64,000 bases of DNA, taken from assembly GCF_013213835.1 (NCBI RefSeq), contig NZ_JABSSU010000005.1:269294-333293 (forward strand). Direction: 5' to 3'. The translations under genes were made by a program, and so were the position numbers. How positions within the stretch are numbered: the stretch's first letter is position 1; each line of letters starts with the position of its first letter. Below, in pieces: positions 9,465-17,795 of this stretch. This stretch comes from Winogradskyella sp. (GTDB lineage Bacteria > Bacteroidota > Bacteroidia > Flavobacteriales > Flavobacteriaceae). The notes below the pieces were generated by a model. The model saw only the letters and a program-made list of their open reading frames with translations. It was not told where the DNA came from and did not search any database.

Positions 9465-11012
9465 TTGATAACTAAAGACCAAAAAGACAACCTATTTTCT
9501 TTGGTAAAATCTTTAACCAAGTCAGAGAAACGCCAGTTTAAACTATATGTGGGTAGATTAGGTGTAAATTCTGACTCTAAGTTTTTGAATTTATTCAACC
9601 TTTTAGACAAAGCAAAAACCTATGATGAGGCTTCAATTATAAAAAGTGGTATCGTAAAAAAGCAGCAATTAGCAAACGTAAAAGCGCATTTATATAAGCA
9701 AATTTTAATCAGCTTAAAACTTAATCCTTCGCATCAAAACGTGCGTTCACAAATACGAGAACAACTAGACTTTGCTTCAATTTTATACCATAAAGGCCTT
9801 TACAAGCAAAGCCTAAAAATTCTTGATAAAGCCAAAGAACTTGCCATTACTAATGAAGAAAAAAATATGGCTTTCGAGATTGTTGAACTCGAAAAAATTA
9901 TTGAAGCTCAATATATTACTAGAAGTATCAGTAATCGTGCAGATGAGCTTGTAGTGCAAGCCAAAGAATTCAGTTCTCAAAATGTTACGGCATCAAAACT
10001 ATCTAACTTATCACTTCAGTTGTATAGCATAATGCTAAAAACGGGTTATGTCAAAAATGAAGCAGAAAGTGAGGAAGTGACGCAATACTTTAACGACCGT
10101 TTAAAAAAGATCACTGTTAAAAATCTTGGTTTTAGAGAAAAACTGTGGCTTTACAAAGCACATCTTTGGTACAATTTCTTGATGCAAGATTTCTTAAACT
10201 GTTACAAGTATTCATCAAAATTGGTTGACCTTTTTCAGGAAAATCCTAAGATGATAAATCTTAATCCTGTTTTTTATCTAAAGGGAAATAATTATCTTCT
10301 AGAGTCTATCTTTTTTCTGAGAAATAAACCAAAATTCACAGAAAAACTCAACAAACTAAAGGAAATAGTTGAAAATCCTGAATTTATTAAAGATACCAAC
10401 ATTTCTACTTTAGCTTTTCTATACACGAATTTTCACAGTATCAATCAGCATTTTATTGATGGTAGTTTTGAAGACGGACTTCATCTTATCCCAAAGATTG
10501 AAGAAGAGCTAGAATTATACAAAGATCGTATTGATCCGCACCATAAAATGATTTTTTATTACAAATTCGCGAGTCTCGAGTTTGGTGCTGGTAACAATAA
10601 AAATTGTATTAAATATTTAGACAAAATCATTTCTAACAAATCATTATCTATGCGTGAAGACTTACTGTGTTTTTCAAGGGTTTTAAACCTAGTAGCACAT
10701 TATGAAGCGAGCTTAGATTATCATTTAGAATCCTTATTACGTAGTACATACAAGTTCTTAATTAAGATGAACGACTTGCATGAAGTACAAAAAGAAATGA
10801 TAAAATTTATTAGAGGTTTACAAGACATCTATCCGCACGACTTAAAAAATGCTTTTAAGGATTTAGTAGAACGTCTCAAAGTCTATGAAGACCATCCATA
10901 TGAAAGAAGGTCGTTCCTTTATTTAGATATCATTTCGTGGTTAGAAAGCAAGGTTTATAACAAAACAGTAGGTGAAATTATTAAGGCTAAATATTTATCT
11001 AACTATGCTTAA
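9465..11012 (+). CDS. Conserved-looking protein of unknown function, helical repeats
   Basis: This 515-residue cytoplasmic protein has no signal peptide or membrane segment. The start is TTG at 9465; no ATG lies near, and the resulting N-terminus ITKDQKDNLFSLVKSLTKSEKRQ reads like a true domain start. The sequence is strongly helical, rich in Lys/Glu/Leu, with repeated 30-40-residue helix pairs, for example around HKGLYKQSLKILDKAKELA, that resemble TPR-like arrays. I recognise similar long proteins in other flavobacteria but know no function. It is divergent from leuA, sharing the 150-base gap, and stands just upstream of the SAM riboswitch unit without evident coupling to it. Confidence 0.75.
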   Translation: MITKDQKDNLFSLVKSLTKSEKRQFKLYVGRLGVNSDSKFLNLFNLLDKAKTYDEASIIKSGIVKKQQLANVKAHLYKQILISLKLNPSHQNVRSQIREQLDFASILYHKGLYKQSLKILDKAKELAITNEEKNMAFEIVELEKIIEAQYITRSISNRADELVVQAKEFSSQNVTASKLSNLSLQLYSIMLKTGYVKNEAESEEVTQYFNDRLKKITVKNLGFREKLWLYKAHLWYNFLMQDFLNCYKYSSKLVDLFQENPKMINLNPVFYLKGNNYLLESIFFLRNKPKFTEKLNKLKEIVENPEFIKDTNISTLAFLYTNFHSINQHFIDGSFEDGLHLIPKIEEELELYKDRIDPHHKMIFYYKFASLEFGAGNNKNCIKYLDKIISNKSLSMREDLLCFSRVLNLVAHYEASLDYHLESLLRSTYKFLIKMNDLHEVQKEMIKFIRGLQDIYPHDLKNAFKDLVERLKVYEDHPYERRSFLYLDIISWLESKVYNKTVGEIIKAKYLSNYA

Positions 11013-11057
11013 TTACGTTTAGAATTTCACAAAAAAACTATAAAATCTGAAAAAAAA

Positions 11058-11090
11058 TTTGGATTTTAATTTTTTGTATCGCAATATTTG
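11058..11090 (+). promoter_or_regulatory. Candidate promoter of the met operon
   Basis: TTTG at 11058-11061 and AATATTTG at 11083-11090 are 21 bases apart, close to the Bacteroidota TTTG/TAxxTTTG arrangement with one mismatch in the -7 element. The predicted start near 11097 would place the whole riboswitch in the leader. Confidence 0.4.
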
Positions 11091-11118
11091 TGCTCACAAA
11101 GTTCAAAAACTTACTGAA

Positions 11119-11244
11119 ATGTTATCAAGAAAGGTGGAGGGAATAGACCCGCTGAAGCCTTAGCAACCCTTAGACTTACTAAGAAGGTGCTAAATTCTAC
11201 TTGAAGATGTGAATCATTTCTCGCAAATTCTAGATAGATAACTC
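11119..11244 (+). ncRNA. SAM-I (S-box) riboswitch
   Basis: The S-box core is readable in order: TATCAAGAAAGGTGGAGGGA from 11123, the internal loop and GAAGCCTTAGCAACC from 11154, then AAGGTGCTAAATTC from 11184. Closing helix P1 is GTTATC (11121-11126) with GATAAC (11237-11242). It binds S-adenosylmethionine and lies 119 bases upstream of metY. Together with the following hairpin it should switch off methionine synthesis genes when SAM is plentiful. Confidence 0.93.
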
Positions 11245-11248
11245 AAGA

Positions 11249-11280
11249 CTAATTACCCATCTGTAATTAGCATTTTCTTT
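11249..11280 (+). terminator. Expression-platform terminator of the SAM riboswitch
   Basis: CTAATTAC (11249-11256) and GTAATTAG (11263-11270) form a perfect 8-base stem with a six-base loop, followed by a T-rich tract. It directly follows P1, the usual place for the regulated terminator. The stem is AT-rich and hence weak, so partial read-through is likely even with ligand. Confidence 0.6.
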
Positions 11281-11362
11281 ATAACATTTTTCTTTTAAGT
11301 ACGCTTCAACGAAGCCTATTTGACTTTTGGTTTAATTTATTTTAACTCAAAAAATTAGAAAA

Positions 11363-12661
11363 ATGAGCACACAAAAATTCGCAACAAAAGCGCTGCATGC
11401 AGGACACGACGTAACACAAAACGCAGGAACAAGAGCTGTACCAATTTACCAATCTACAGCTTATGTATTTAACAATGCAGACCATGCTGCAGGATTGTTT
11501 AATCTTTCTGAAGCCGGAAACATTTACACCAGAATCAACAACCCTACAAACGATATTTTAGAACAGCGTTTAGCCGCTTTAGAAGGTGGAATTGCCGCTG
11601 TAGTTACCGCTTCTGGTACTTCTGCAATTGCGACTTCTCTTTTAACGTTATTAAGAGCTGGAGACCACATTGTCGCATCAAATAGTTTGTATGGTGGAAC
11701 GTACAATTTATTGAGTGTAACATTACCAAGACATGGCATTACAACAACCTTTGTTGACCCATCAGACCCAGAAAACTTTAATAAAGCTGCACAAGAAAAT
11801 ACAAGAGCTTTCTTTATTGAATCTTTAGGAAACCCGAAACTAGATGTCTTAGATATAGAAGCGATTTCAAAAGAAGCAAAGGCATTTAAAGTCCCATTAA
11901 TTGTAGATAATACTGTTGCTACACCTTATTTACTAAATCCAATTGAGTATGGTGCAAATATTGTTATTCACTCGCTAACAAAATACATTAACGGTAACGG
12001 AACTGCTTTAGGTGGAGTGATTATAGACGCAGGGACTTTTGATTGGACTAATGGTAAATTCCCAGAATTTACAGAACCATCTGCTGGATATCACGGTTTA
12101 GTTTATAGTGAAGCACTAGAAGCTGCCGCATTTATTGCTAAGGTTAGAATTGAAGGTTTAAGAGATTACGGTGGTGCATTAAGTCCTTTTAATGCGTTTC
12201 AAATTATTCAAGGATTAGAAACTTTAGAATTACGTATTCAAAAGCATAGTGAAAATGCATTAGAATTGGCTCAATGGCTGCAAGAACAACCAGAAGTTAA
12301 TTGGGTAAATTATCCTGGCTTGGAGTCAAGCAAGTATAAAACTCTCGCTGAAAAATACCTTCCTAATGGACAAAGTGGTATTGTAACTTTTGGTGTTGAT
12401 GGTGGTTATGAAGCTGCAAAAACTATTGCGGACACTACAAAACTGTTCTCATTACTTGCAAATATTGGTGATACTAAATCACTAATTATTCATCCAGCGA
12501 GTACTACGCATCAACAATTAAGCGATGAAGCTCAAGAAAGTACTGGAGTAACTAAAGACCTTATTCGTCTTTCTGTCGGAATAGAAAATATTGAAGACTT
12601 AAAAGCTGATTTGAAGGAAGCTTTTGCGGTTGTGAAACAACAAAAAGCACTTCAAAATTAA
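11363..12661 (+). CDS. metY: O-acetylhomoserine sulfhydrylase (PLP enzyme)
   Basis: This 432-residue Cys/Met-metabolism PLP enzyme makes homocysteine from O-acetylhomoserine and sulfide. Its long form, with start TKALHAGHD and the motif NIYTRINNPTNDILEQRLAALEGG, is typical of the homocysteine-synthase branch and not of cystathionine gamma-synthase. The PLP-binding lysine is Lys207 in HSLTKYINGNG, and the region around residues 370-385 has the SLIIHPASTTHQQL segment. It is the first gene after the SAM riboswitch, with osmC-like and metX-like genes behind it. It could also act on O-acetylserine. Confidence 0.94.
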   Translation: MSTQKFATKALHAGHDVTQNAGTRAVPIYQSTAYVFNNADHAAGLFNLSEAGNIYTRINNPTNDILEQRLAALEGGIAAVVTASGTSAIATSLLTLLRAGDHIVASNSLYGGTYNLLSVTLPRHGITTTFVDPSDPENFNKAAQENTRAFFIESLGNPKLDVLDIEAISKEAKAFKVPLIVDNTVATPYLLNPIEYGANIVIHSLTKYINGNGTALGGVIIDAGTFDWTNGKFPEFTEPSAGYHGLVYSEALEAAAFIAKVRIEGLRDYGGALSPFNAFQIIQGLETLELRIQKHSENALELAQWLQEQPEVNWVNYPGLESSKYKTLAEKYLPNGQSGIVTFGVDGGYEAAKTIADTTKLFSLLANIGDTKSLIIHPASTTHQQLSDEAQESTGVTKDLIRLSVGIENIEDLKADLKEAFAVVKQQKALQN

Positions 12662-12690
12662 ACATTAATTAGTGTTGTTTTAGTTTGAAT

Positions 12691-12718
12691 GCAGATGTCT
12701 TTTCTACAAGATATCTGC
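12691..12718 (+). other. Intercistronic hairpin between metY and the OsmC gene
   Basis: GCAGATGTCTT and AAGATATCTGC pair over 11 bases with one G-U and a six-base loop. There is no proper T-run after it, so it may be an mRNA-stability or weak attenuation element that lowers downstream expression relative to metY. Confidence 0.4.
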
Positions 12719-12751
12719 TTCTACTAATCAATTAAAAAAACAGAAAGAAAA

Positions 12752-13210
12752 ATGAGTAATCTAACATTTAGTGTTACAGGTGAGAGCTCATCTGCAACCA
12801 AATTTATAGGACATACAAGACAATTTAAAGTCATCATTGACGAACCTGAAACCTTAGGAGGAACTGACGATTTCCCGAATCCAGTTGAATATATTCTTGC
12901 TGGATTTGCGGGCTGCATTAATGTGGTTGGTCATGTTGTAGCCAAAGAATTAGGTTTTGTAATAAACAGTCTAAAAATTGAAGTTCATGGAGAATTAAAT
13001 CCAGAACGTTTTCTCGGACATTCTTATAAAGAACGTGCCGGTTTTAAAAGCATAAAGTTGCATTTAATCCCAGATACTGAAGCTAGCATAGAAACCTTGA
13101 CCAAGTGGTTACAAATTGTTGAAGAACGTTGCCCAGTAAAGGATAATCTTCAAAACAATACACCAATTTCAATAGCAGTTGAAAAGGAGTACCATGTATC
13201 TAAAAATTGA
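12752..13210 (+). CDS. OsmC family protein in the methionine operon
   Basis: This 152-residue protein has the OsmC fold signature: DFPNPVEYILAGFAGC with Cys55, and a second cysteine, Cys127, in EERCPVKDNL. Both are the reactive thiols of the family, which reduces organic hydroperoxides or handles reactive sulfur species in the cytoplasm. It lies 90 bases after metY, and the next gene's likely start is 4 bases after its stop, so the three are one unit under the SAM riboswitch. A role in handling sulfide, persulfide or thiol intermediates of methionine synthesis is a fair inference but is not shown by the sequence. Confidence 0.85.
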   Translation: MSNLTFSVTGESSSATKFIGHTRQFKVIIDEPETLGGTDDFPNPVEYILAGFAGCINVVGHVVAKELGFVINSLKIEVHGELNPERFLGHSYKERAGFKSIKLHLIPDTEASIETLTKWLQIVEERCPVKDNLQNNTPISIAVEKEYHVSKN

Positions 13211-13214
13211 GAAA

Positions 13215-14222
13215 ATGAGTCATCTAAAATATATCATTATTCCAAATTACAAGACACAAAACGGTAAGACAATAGATATTTCATTGTCTTACCAAGTCTT
13301 TGGTGTTGCACTTGGTGAAGCACCTATTATACTTGTTAATCATGCACTTACTGGTAATTCTAACGTAACTGGTGAAAACGGATGGTGGAATGATTTAATT
13401 GGTGATAAAAAATGTATTGACACAAACGATTACACCATATTGGCATTTAATATTCCTGGAAATGGCTATGATAATGTAAGCCAAAACTTAATTGAAAATT
13501 ATAAGGATTTTACAGCAAGAGATATCGCCAATATTTTTGCCCAAGGTCTTAAGCTAATACATATAGATAAGCTATTTGCGGTAATTGGAGGATCAGTTGG
13601 TGGTGGCATTGCATGGGAACTCGCGGCATTACAACCAAACTTAATTGAGCATTTGATCCCTATTGCTACAGATTGGAAATCTACTGATTGGTTGATTGCA
13701 AATTGCCACATTCAAGATGCCATTTTAAATAACTCTAGTAGACCATTAGCAGATGCAAGAATGCACGCCATGACGTTGTACAGAACACCAGAATCTCTAA
13801 GCGATAAATTTGGTAGAACTAAAAGAAATGCTGAGTTATTCAATATAGAATCATGGCTGAACCATCATGGTAAAACACTTAATAATAGATTTAGTGTTTC
13901 AGCTTATAAAACGATGAATCAGATATTAAGAACTATTGATATTACAGAAAATAGAGGCGATTTTTTAGAAGTAGCCTCAAAAATTTCAAGCTCAATTCAT
14001 ATCATAACCATAAACTCGGATTTATTCTTTAAACCCGAAGAAAACTGGAATACTTATGTTGAACTAAAAGGTGCTAAAGACAATGTTAGCATTCATGAAA
14101 TTAAATCTATTCATGGTCATGATGCTTTTTTAATTGAATATGACCAATTATCAAGGTTTTTAAAACCAATCTTTAAAACTCAGGTCAGCGCGATACATAA
14201 TTTTTCTAAACACGTTGCCTAA
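13215..14222 (+). CDS. metX: Homoserine O-acetyltransferase-like alpha/beta hydrolase
   Basis: Taking ATG 13215 as the start gives 335 residues. The frame is open from 13179, but that start lies inside the osmC gene and gives an unlikely extension. MetX-like segments are NHALTGNSNVTGENGWWNDL (oxyanion-hole region), GGSVGGGIAWELA with nucleophile Ser127, an Asp in NSDLFF and a C-terminal His in HGHDAFLIEY. It would acetylate homoserine with acetyl-CoA to provide the MetY substrate, which fits the shared riboswitch. It is a little shorter than the common 350-380 residues, and the substrate-pocket region after the first strand is abbreviated, so another acyl acceptor is conceivable. A terminator follows. 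Confidence 0.82.
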   Translation: MSHLKYIIIPNYKTQNGKTIDISLSYQVFGVALGEAPIILVNHALTGNSNVTGENGWWNDLIGDKKCIDTNDYTILAFNIPGNGYDNVSQNLIENYKDFTARDIANIFAQGLKLIHIDKLFAVIGGSVGGGIAWELAALQPNLIEHLIPIATDWKSTDWLIANCHIQDAILNNSSRPLADARMHAMTLYRTPESLSDKFGRTKRNAELFNIESWLNHHGKTLNNRFSVSAYKTMNQILRTIDITENRGDFLEVASKISSSIHIITINSDLFFKPEENWNTYVELKGAKDNVSIHEIKSIHGHDAFLIEYDQLSRFLKPIFKTQVSAIHNFSKHVA

Positions 14223-14242
14223 TTTCTAACTAACTCTAGATG

Positions 14243-14273
14243 AAAACCCGATTTAAATAAATCGGGTTTTTTT
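14243..14273 (+). terminator. Terminator of the met operon
   Basis: The perfect 12-base stem AAAACCCGATTT/AAATCGGGTTTT with a four-base loop is followed by a run of T, 20 bases after the metX stop. Confidence 0.85.
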
Positions 14274-14380
14274 AGCACTATTATTCAAATAAAATTAATT
14301 TCAACTTTTCTGTAATCTTTAAGAATGAGCTTCGACAAAAAGTGGTATATTCAGTTTTTATATCTAACAACAACTACTAA

Positions 14381-14716
14381 ATGTCTAAAACATATTACGA
14401 CCCAGCAGATTTAAGAAAATTCGGAAAAATCACAGAATGGGATGAAGAACTTGGCAACAAGTTTTTTGATTATTACGGTAAAGTATTTGAAGAAGGCGCG
14501 CTAACAGCTCGCGAAAAATCGCTCATTGCTTTAGCAGTAGCACATACAGAACAATGTCCGTATTGTATAGATGCCTATACAAAAGATTCCTTACAACGAG
14601 GCGTTACCAAAGAAGAAATGATGGAAGCCATACATGTAGGTGCAGCCATAAAAGGTGGTGCAACCTTAGTACATGGTGTGCAAATGATGAATAAAGTCAA
14701 CAAACTCGACGGATAA
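14381..14716 (+). CDS. AhpD-like peroxidase-type protein of arsenosugar cluster
   Basis: This 111-residue carboxymuconolactone-decarboxylase/AhpD-family protein has its CxxC at Cys59/Cys62 in EQCPYCIDAYTKDSLQRG, followed by the helical GVTKEEMMEAIHVGAAIKGGATLVHG segment. AhpD-type CxxC proteins are thiol reductants or peroxidases. This variant is the one that habitually precedes the ArsS radical SAM gene, and arsS starts 11 bases downstream. A role in reducing arsenic species or regenerating thiols is inferred, with no direct sequence proof. It is the first gene of a ten-gene plus-strand run. Confidence 0.88.
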   Translation: MSKTYYDPADLRKFGKITEWDEELGNKFFDYYGKVFEEGALTAREKSLIALAVAHTEQCPYCIDAYTKDSLQRGVTKEEMMEAIHVGAAIKGGATLVHGVQMMNKVNKLDG

Positions 14717-14727
14717 TCTAGCCTCAA

Positions 14728-15792
14728 ATGACAAAATTAAAAACACAATCGCTTAAGAAACGTGCAAGCGAATTAGCAAACACCAATAGGCAATTAGAAA
14801 TTTTATCTAATGGCATTTTTAAAAATGGTGAACTACCAACATTTAAAGATAAGATTGCTGAAACCAATCAGTTTCCTCTTAGAGCAAAAAAGTTAGAAAT
14901 TCTTCAAATCAATGTCGGCTACATGTGTAACCAAGTATGTGAACATTGCCATGTGGATGCTGGTCCAGACCGACAAGAAATAATGACTAAGGAAACTATG
15001 CAACAATGTTTAGACGTTATTAAAAAAACAGGAGCACATACTTTAGATTTAACCGGTGGTGCACCAGAAATGAATCCAAATTTTAGATGGTTTGTTGAAG
15101 AAGCTTCTAAAGCTGGCATTAAAGATTTTATTGTTCGTTCTAACTTAACCATTATCAGAGCGAATAGAAAATATTACGATTTGCCTGAGTTTTTCAAAAA
15201 ACACAATGTACATGTCGTAAGTTCTATGCCGCATTGGACACGTGGAAAAACAGACAAACAACGAGGTGATAGTGTATTTGATAAATCTATAAAAGCCTTG
15301 CAAGAACTCAATGTGGTTGGTTATGGCATGCCTGATAGCAGTTTAAGACTAGATTTAGTTTACAATCCTTCAGGTGCATTTTTACCTAGTGATCAATCTT
15401 CAATGGAAAAGGATTTTAAAAAGGCATTGATGGAAGATTTTGGTATTCAATTTCATAATTTATTTGCTATCACAAACCTTCCTATTTCTCGCTTCTTGGA
15501 TTATTTAATTGCCTCTGAAAACTACGAAGACTACATGTATCAATTGGTTGAAGCGTACAATCCCACAGCAGTTGCCAATGTAATGTGCACCAATACACTT
15601 TCGGTAAGTTGGGATGGCTATTTATACGATTGCGATTTTAATCAAATGCTGGCATTACCAGTAAATAGTAAGGTAAAGCATATTTCGGAATATAATGAAG
15701 AATTGTTAGAAGGCAGAAATATTGTAATTTCTCAACATTGTTATGGCTGTACAGCTGGCGCAGGTAGCAGTTGCCAAGGCACAGTAGCTTAA
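14728..15792 (+). CDS. arsS: Arsenosugar biosynthesis radical SAM protein ArsS
   Basis: This 354-residue radical SAM enzyme carries the cluster-binding CxxxCxxC at Cys67, Cys71 and Cys74 (MCNQVCEHCHVDAGP), then the LTGGAPEMNP strand typical of this subfamily. It has a C-terminal Cys-rich domain with MCTNTLSVSWDGYLYDCDF and Cys338, Cys341 and Cys349 in the tail HCYGCTAGAGSSCQG. This architecture is the radical SAM/Cys-rich family assigned to arsenosugar synthesis, where it is proposed to put a 5'-deoxyadenosyl group on dimethylated arsenic. ArsM, TIGR04282 and TIGR04283 genes downstream support the assignment. Codon use is like that of its neighbours. Confidence 0.92.
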   Translation: MTKLKTQSLKKRASELANTNRQLEILSNGIFKNGELPTFKDKIAETNQFPLRAKKLEILQINVGYMCNQVCEHCHVDAGPDRQEIMTKETMQQCLDVIKKTGAHTLDLTGGAPEMNPNFRWFVEEASKAGIKDFIVRSNLTIIRANRKYYDLPEFFKKHNVHVVSSMPHWTRGKTDKQRGDSVFDKSIKALQELNVVGYGMPDSSLRLDLVYNPSGAFLPSDQSSMEKDFKKALMEDFGIQFHNLFAITNLPISRFLDYLIASENYEDYMYQLVEAYNPTAVANVMCTNTLSVSWDGYLYDCDFNQMLALPVNSKVKHISEYNEELLEGRNIVISQHCYGCTAGAGSSCQGTVA

Positions 15793-15793
15793 A

Positions 15794-15830
15794 CAGATCT
15801 CAGTCTCAGTATGCAGTATACAGTTAACAA
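15794..15830 (+). repeat. CAGT microrepeat between arsS and the rhodanese gene
   Basis: CAGA/CAGT units begin at 15794, 15801, 15807, 15814 and 15821, spaced 6-7 bases. The tract continues into AT-rich sequence and covers an in-frame ATG at 15811 that would otherwise extend the next gene. Compare the second CAGT/ACTG tract at 17796-17857. Confidence 0.6.
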
Positions 15831-15849
15831 TTTTGAATTATCAATTAGG

Positions 15850-16350
15850 ATGACACTAAAAAATCTTATGGTGCTTTTCTGTCTTTGTCTTTCCTTAATT
15901 TTAAATGCTCAAGAATCACTTTCAGAAGTATTAGATGAATACAACAACGGCAGTATTCCATATATTACGGTTGATGAATTAGCAACATCTAAAACTGAAA
16001 CCGTTCTTCTAGATGCAAGAGAAATTAAGGAATACCGAACAAGCCATCTTGAAAACGCGATCAATGTCGGCTACGATGAATTTAATATTCAAACCGTTTT
16101 AAAAAACATTAAAGATAAAACTACAAGGGTTGTTGTCTATTGTTCTATTGGTGTGCGTTCAGAAGATATTGCAGAAAAACTAAAAGAAGAAGGCTACACA
16201 AATGTCTACAATTTATATGGCGGTATATTCGAATGGAAAAACAATGATTATATAGTCTATGACCATGATAATGAACCAACTGAAAACGTCCATACGTATT
16301 CAAAAAAATGGAGCAAATGGCTCTTAAAAGGCAATAAAATATATGACTGA
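15850..16350 (+). CDS. Exported rhodanese-like protein
   Basis: With ATG 15850 the protein has 166 residues and begins with a clean signal peptide (MTLKNLMVLFCLCLSLILNA, then QES). The upstream ATG at 15811 lies in a repeat tract and would spoil it. The rhodanese domain spans about 35-135, with DAREIKEYRTSHLENAINV and active-site Cys98 in VYCSIGVRSE. Rhodaneses carry persulfide sulfur, and some relatives are arsenate reductases. It overlaps the next gene by 8 bases and sits between arsS and TIGR04282, so a periplasmic sulfur or arsenic transfer role in the arsenosugar cluster is possible but inferred. Confidence 0.85.
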   Translation: MTLKNLMVLFCLCLSLILNAQESLSEVLDEYNNGSIPYITVDELATSKTETVLLDAREIKEYRTSHLENAINVGYDEFNIQTVLKNIKDKTTRVVVYCSIGVRSEDIAEKLKEEGYTNVYNLYGGIFEWKNNDYIVYDHDNEPTENVHTYSKKWSKWLLKGNKIYD

Positions 16351-16972
16351 TACACTCGTAATTGTATTTGTAAAAAATATAAAACTCGGCACTGTAAAAA
16401 CGAGGCTCGCGAAAACCATTGGCGATTATGGTGCTTTTGAAGTTTATACCGAATTAGTAAAAATCACCCAAAAGGCTACTGCGAAACTAAATACAGACAA
16501 ACGCATTTATTTTTCTAATGCTATTGTTGATGACCAATGGAATAACGAATTTAAAGCTATACAACAAGGCGCAGATTTAGGTGAACGTATGCTCAATGCT
16601 TTTAAAGATGGTTTTAGCGCTGGCTACAAAAAGATAGTTTTAATAGGTTCTGATTTACCAGATATTAATGAAGAAGATATATTAAAAGGGTTCAATGCTT
16701 TAGATGAGAATCAAGTGGTTTTTGGACCTGCTGAAGATGGCGGCTATTATTTGGTTGGTATGTCAAAATTAGAACCAACAGTATTTACCAACAAACCTTG
16801 GAGTCAACCAGAACTACTTAAAGTAACGTTACAAGAGTTACATAACCTTAATATAAAAGTAGGTACTTTAGATGTCTTAAATGATATTGACACTTATGAA
16901 GATTTAATAGCTTCAAACTTTTATAAAAACAACATTAAATTACAAGAAAAAATACAACAACTGAATGATTAA
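16343..16972 (+). CDS. TIGR04282-family arsenosugar glycosyltransferase/nucleotidyltransferase-like
   Basis: This 209-residue GT-A-fold protein has the N-terminal motif LGTVKTRLAKTIG, which resembles the nucleotide-binding loop of nucleotidylyltransferases (CofC type). It also has IGSDLPDINEEDI and GPAEDGGYYLVGM, the conserved acidic and Gly-rich signature of the family. NCBI names such proteins arsenosugar biosynthesis glycosyltransferases because of their constant company with ArsM/ArsS. The motif set would equally suit a nucleotidyltransferase that activates a sugar 1-phosphate. Eight-base overlaps with both neighbours indicate translational coupling with the rhodanese gene and the phosphorylase gene. 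Confidence 0.88.
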   Translation: MTDTLVIVFVKNIKLGTVKTRLAKTIGDYGAFEVYTELVKITQKATAKLNTDKRIYFSNAIVDDQWNNEFKAIQQGADLGERMLNAFKDGFSAGYKKIVLIGSDLPDINEEDILKGFNALDENQVVFGPAEDGGYYLVGMSKLEPTVFTNKPWSQPELLKVTLQELHNLNIKVGTLDVLNDIDTYEDLIASNFYKNNIKLQEKIQQLND

Positions 16973-17780
16973 ACAAATCGTAGAAAGTACTGAATATTTA
17001 CAAAGCAAAGGATTTGATAATCCAGAAATTGGCATCATACTAGGAACAGGATTAGGACAACTTATCAATGAAATAGAAATTATTGCAGAGGCAAGTTATA
17101 ATCACATCCCAAACTTTCCGACAGCGACTGTTGAATTTCATAAGGGAAAACTAATTTATGGCATACTTAGTGGTAAAAAAGTTGTCGTAATGCAGGGACG
17201 ATTTCATGTATATGAAGGATACACACTTCAAGACGTTACATTCCCTGTGCGTATTATGGAAAAACTTGGCATAAAAACCTTATTGGTTTCAAATGCTGCT
17301 GGAGCCATTAATTTGGACTTTAAAAAAGGTGAATTAATGCTTATTGAAGACCATATTAATTTGCAAGGAAGCTCGCCTTTAGCGTTCAAAGGTGTAGAAC
17401 ATTTAGGTGAACGTTTTGTAGACATGAGTGAGCCATATAGCGCAGAAATAAATACTCAATTTGAAACCATTGCGAAAGCAAACAACATAAAATTACATAA
17501 AGGTGTTTACGCAAGTGTTGTCGGACCTCAACTTGAAACTAAAGCAGAATACCGCATGCTAAAAATCTTAGGTTCTGATGCTGTAGGTATGAGCACAGTG
17601 CCAGAAATTATTGTAGCCAATCATTTAGGTTTAAAAGTGGCTGCTGTGTCAGTTTTAACAGATGAATGCGACCCAGATAATCTAGCAACTGTAGACATTG
17701 CAGAAATTATTGCGATGGCTGCCAAAGCAGAACCAAATATGATTAACCTATTTAAAGAATTGATTAATAGTTTAGATTAA
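16965..17780 (+). CDS. Purine nucleoside phosphorylase (trimeric type) in arsenosugar cluster
   Basis: This 271-residue protein is of the low-mass trimeric PNP/MTAP family. Visible motifs are ILGTGLGQL (phosphate site), MQGRFHVYEGY, VSNAAGAIN, the base-site Glu191 in PQLETKAEYRM, and AVGMSTVPEIIVA. At the position of human PNP Asn243 it has Asp233 (VLTDECDPDN), the residue type found in methylthioadenosine phosphorylases, which favours adenine. It cleaves purine nucleosides with phosphate to ribose 1-phosphate plus base. Being translationally coupled to the arsenosugar genes, it may remove adenine from the dimethylarsinoyl-deoxyadenosine intermediate. A housekeeping salvage role cannot be excluded. 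Confidence 0.9.
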   Translation: MIKQIVESTEYLQSKGFDNPEIGIILGTGLGQLINEIEIIAEASYNHIPNFPTATVEFHKGKLIYGILSGKKVVVMQGRFHVYEGYTLQDVTFPVRIMEKLGIKTLLVSNAAGAINLDFKKGELMLIEDHINLQGSSPLAFKGVEHLGERFVDMSEPYSAEINTQFETIAKANNIKLHKGVYASVVGPQLETKAEYRMLKILGSDAVGMSTVPEIIVANHLGLKVAAVSVLTDECDPDNLATVDIAEIIAMAAKAEPNMINLFKELINSLD

Positions 17781-17795
17781 CAAGTTTTCGGCAAA

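Noticed and set aside
13179-13214. Upstream start for the metX-like gene
   Set aside because: It would overlap the OsmC gene by 32 bases and give an N-terminus unlike the family; ATG 13215 is four bases after the OsmC stop.
14418-14432. Single inverse copy TTCGGAAAA in the AhpD-like gene
   Set aside because: One half-site only, within codons, no 21-base partner.
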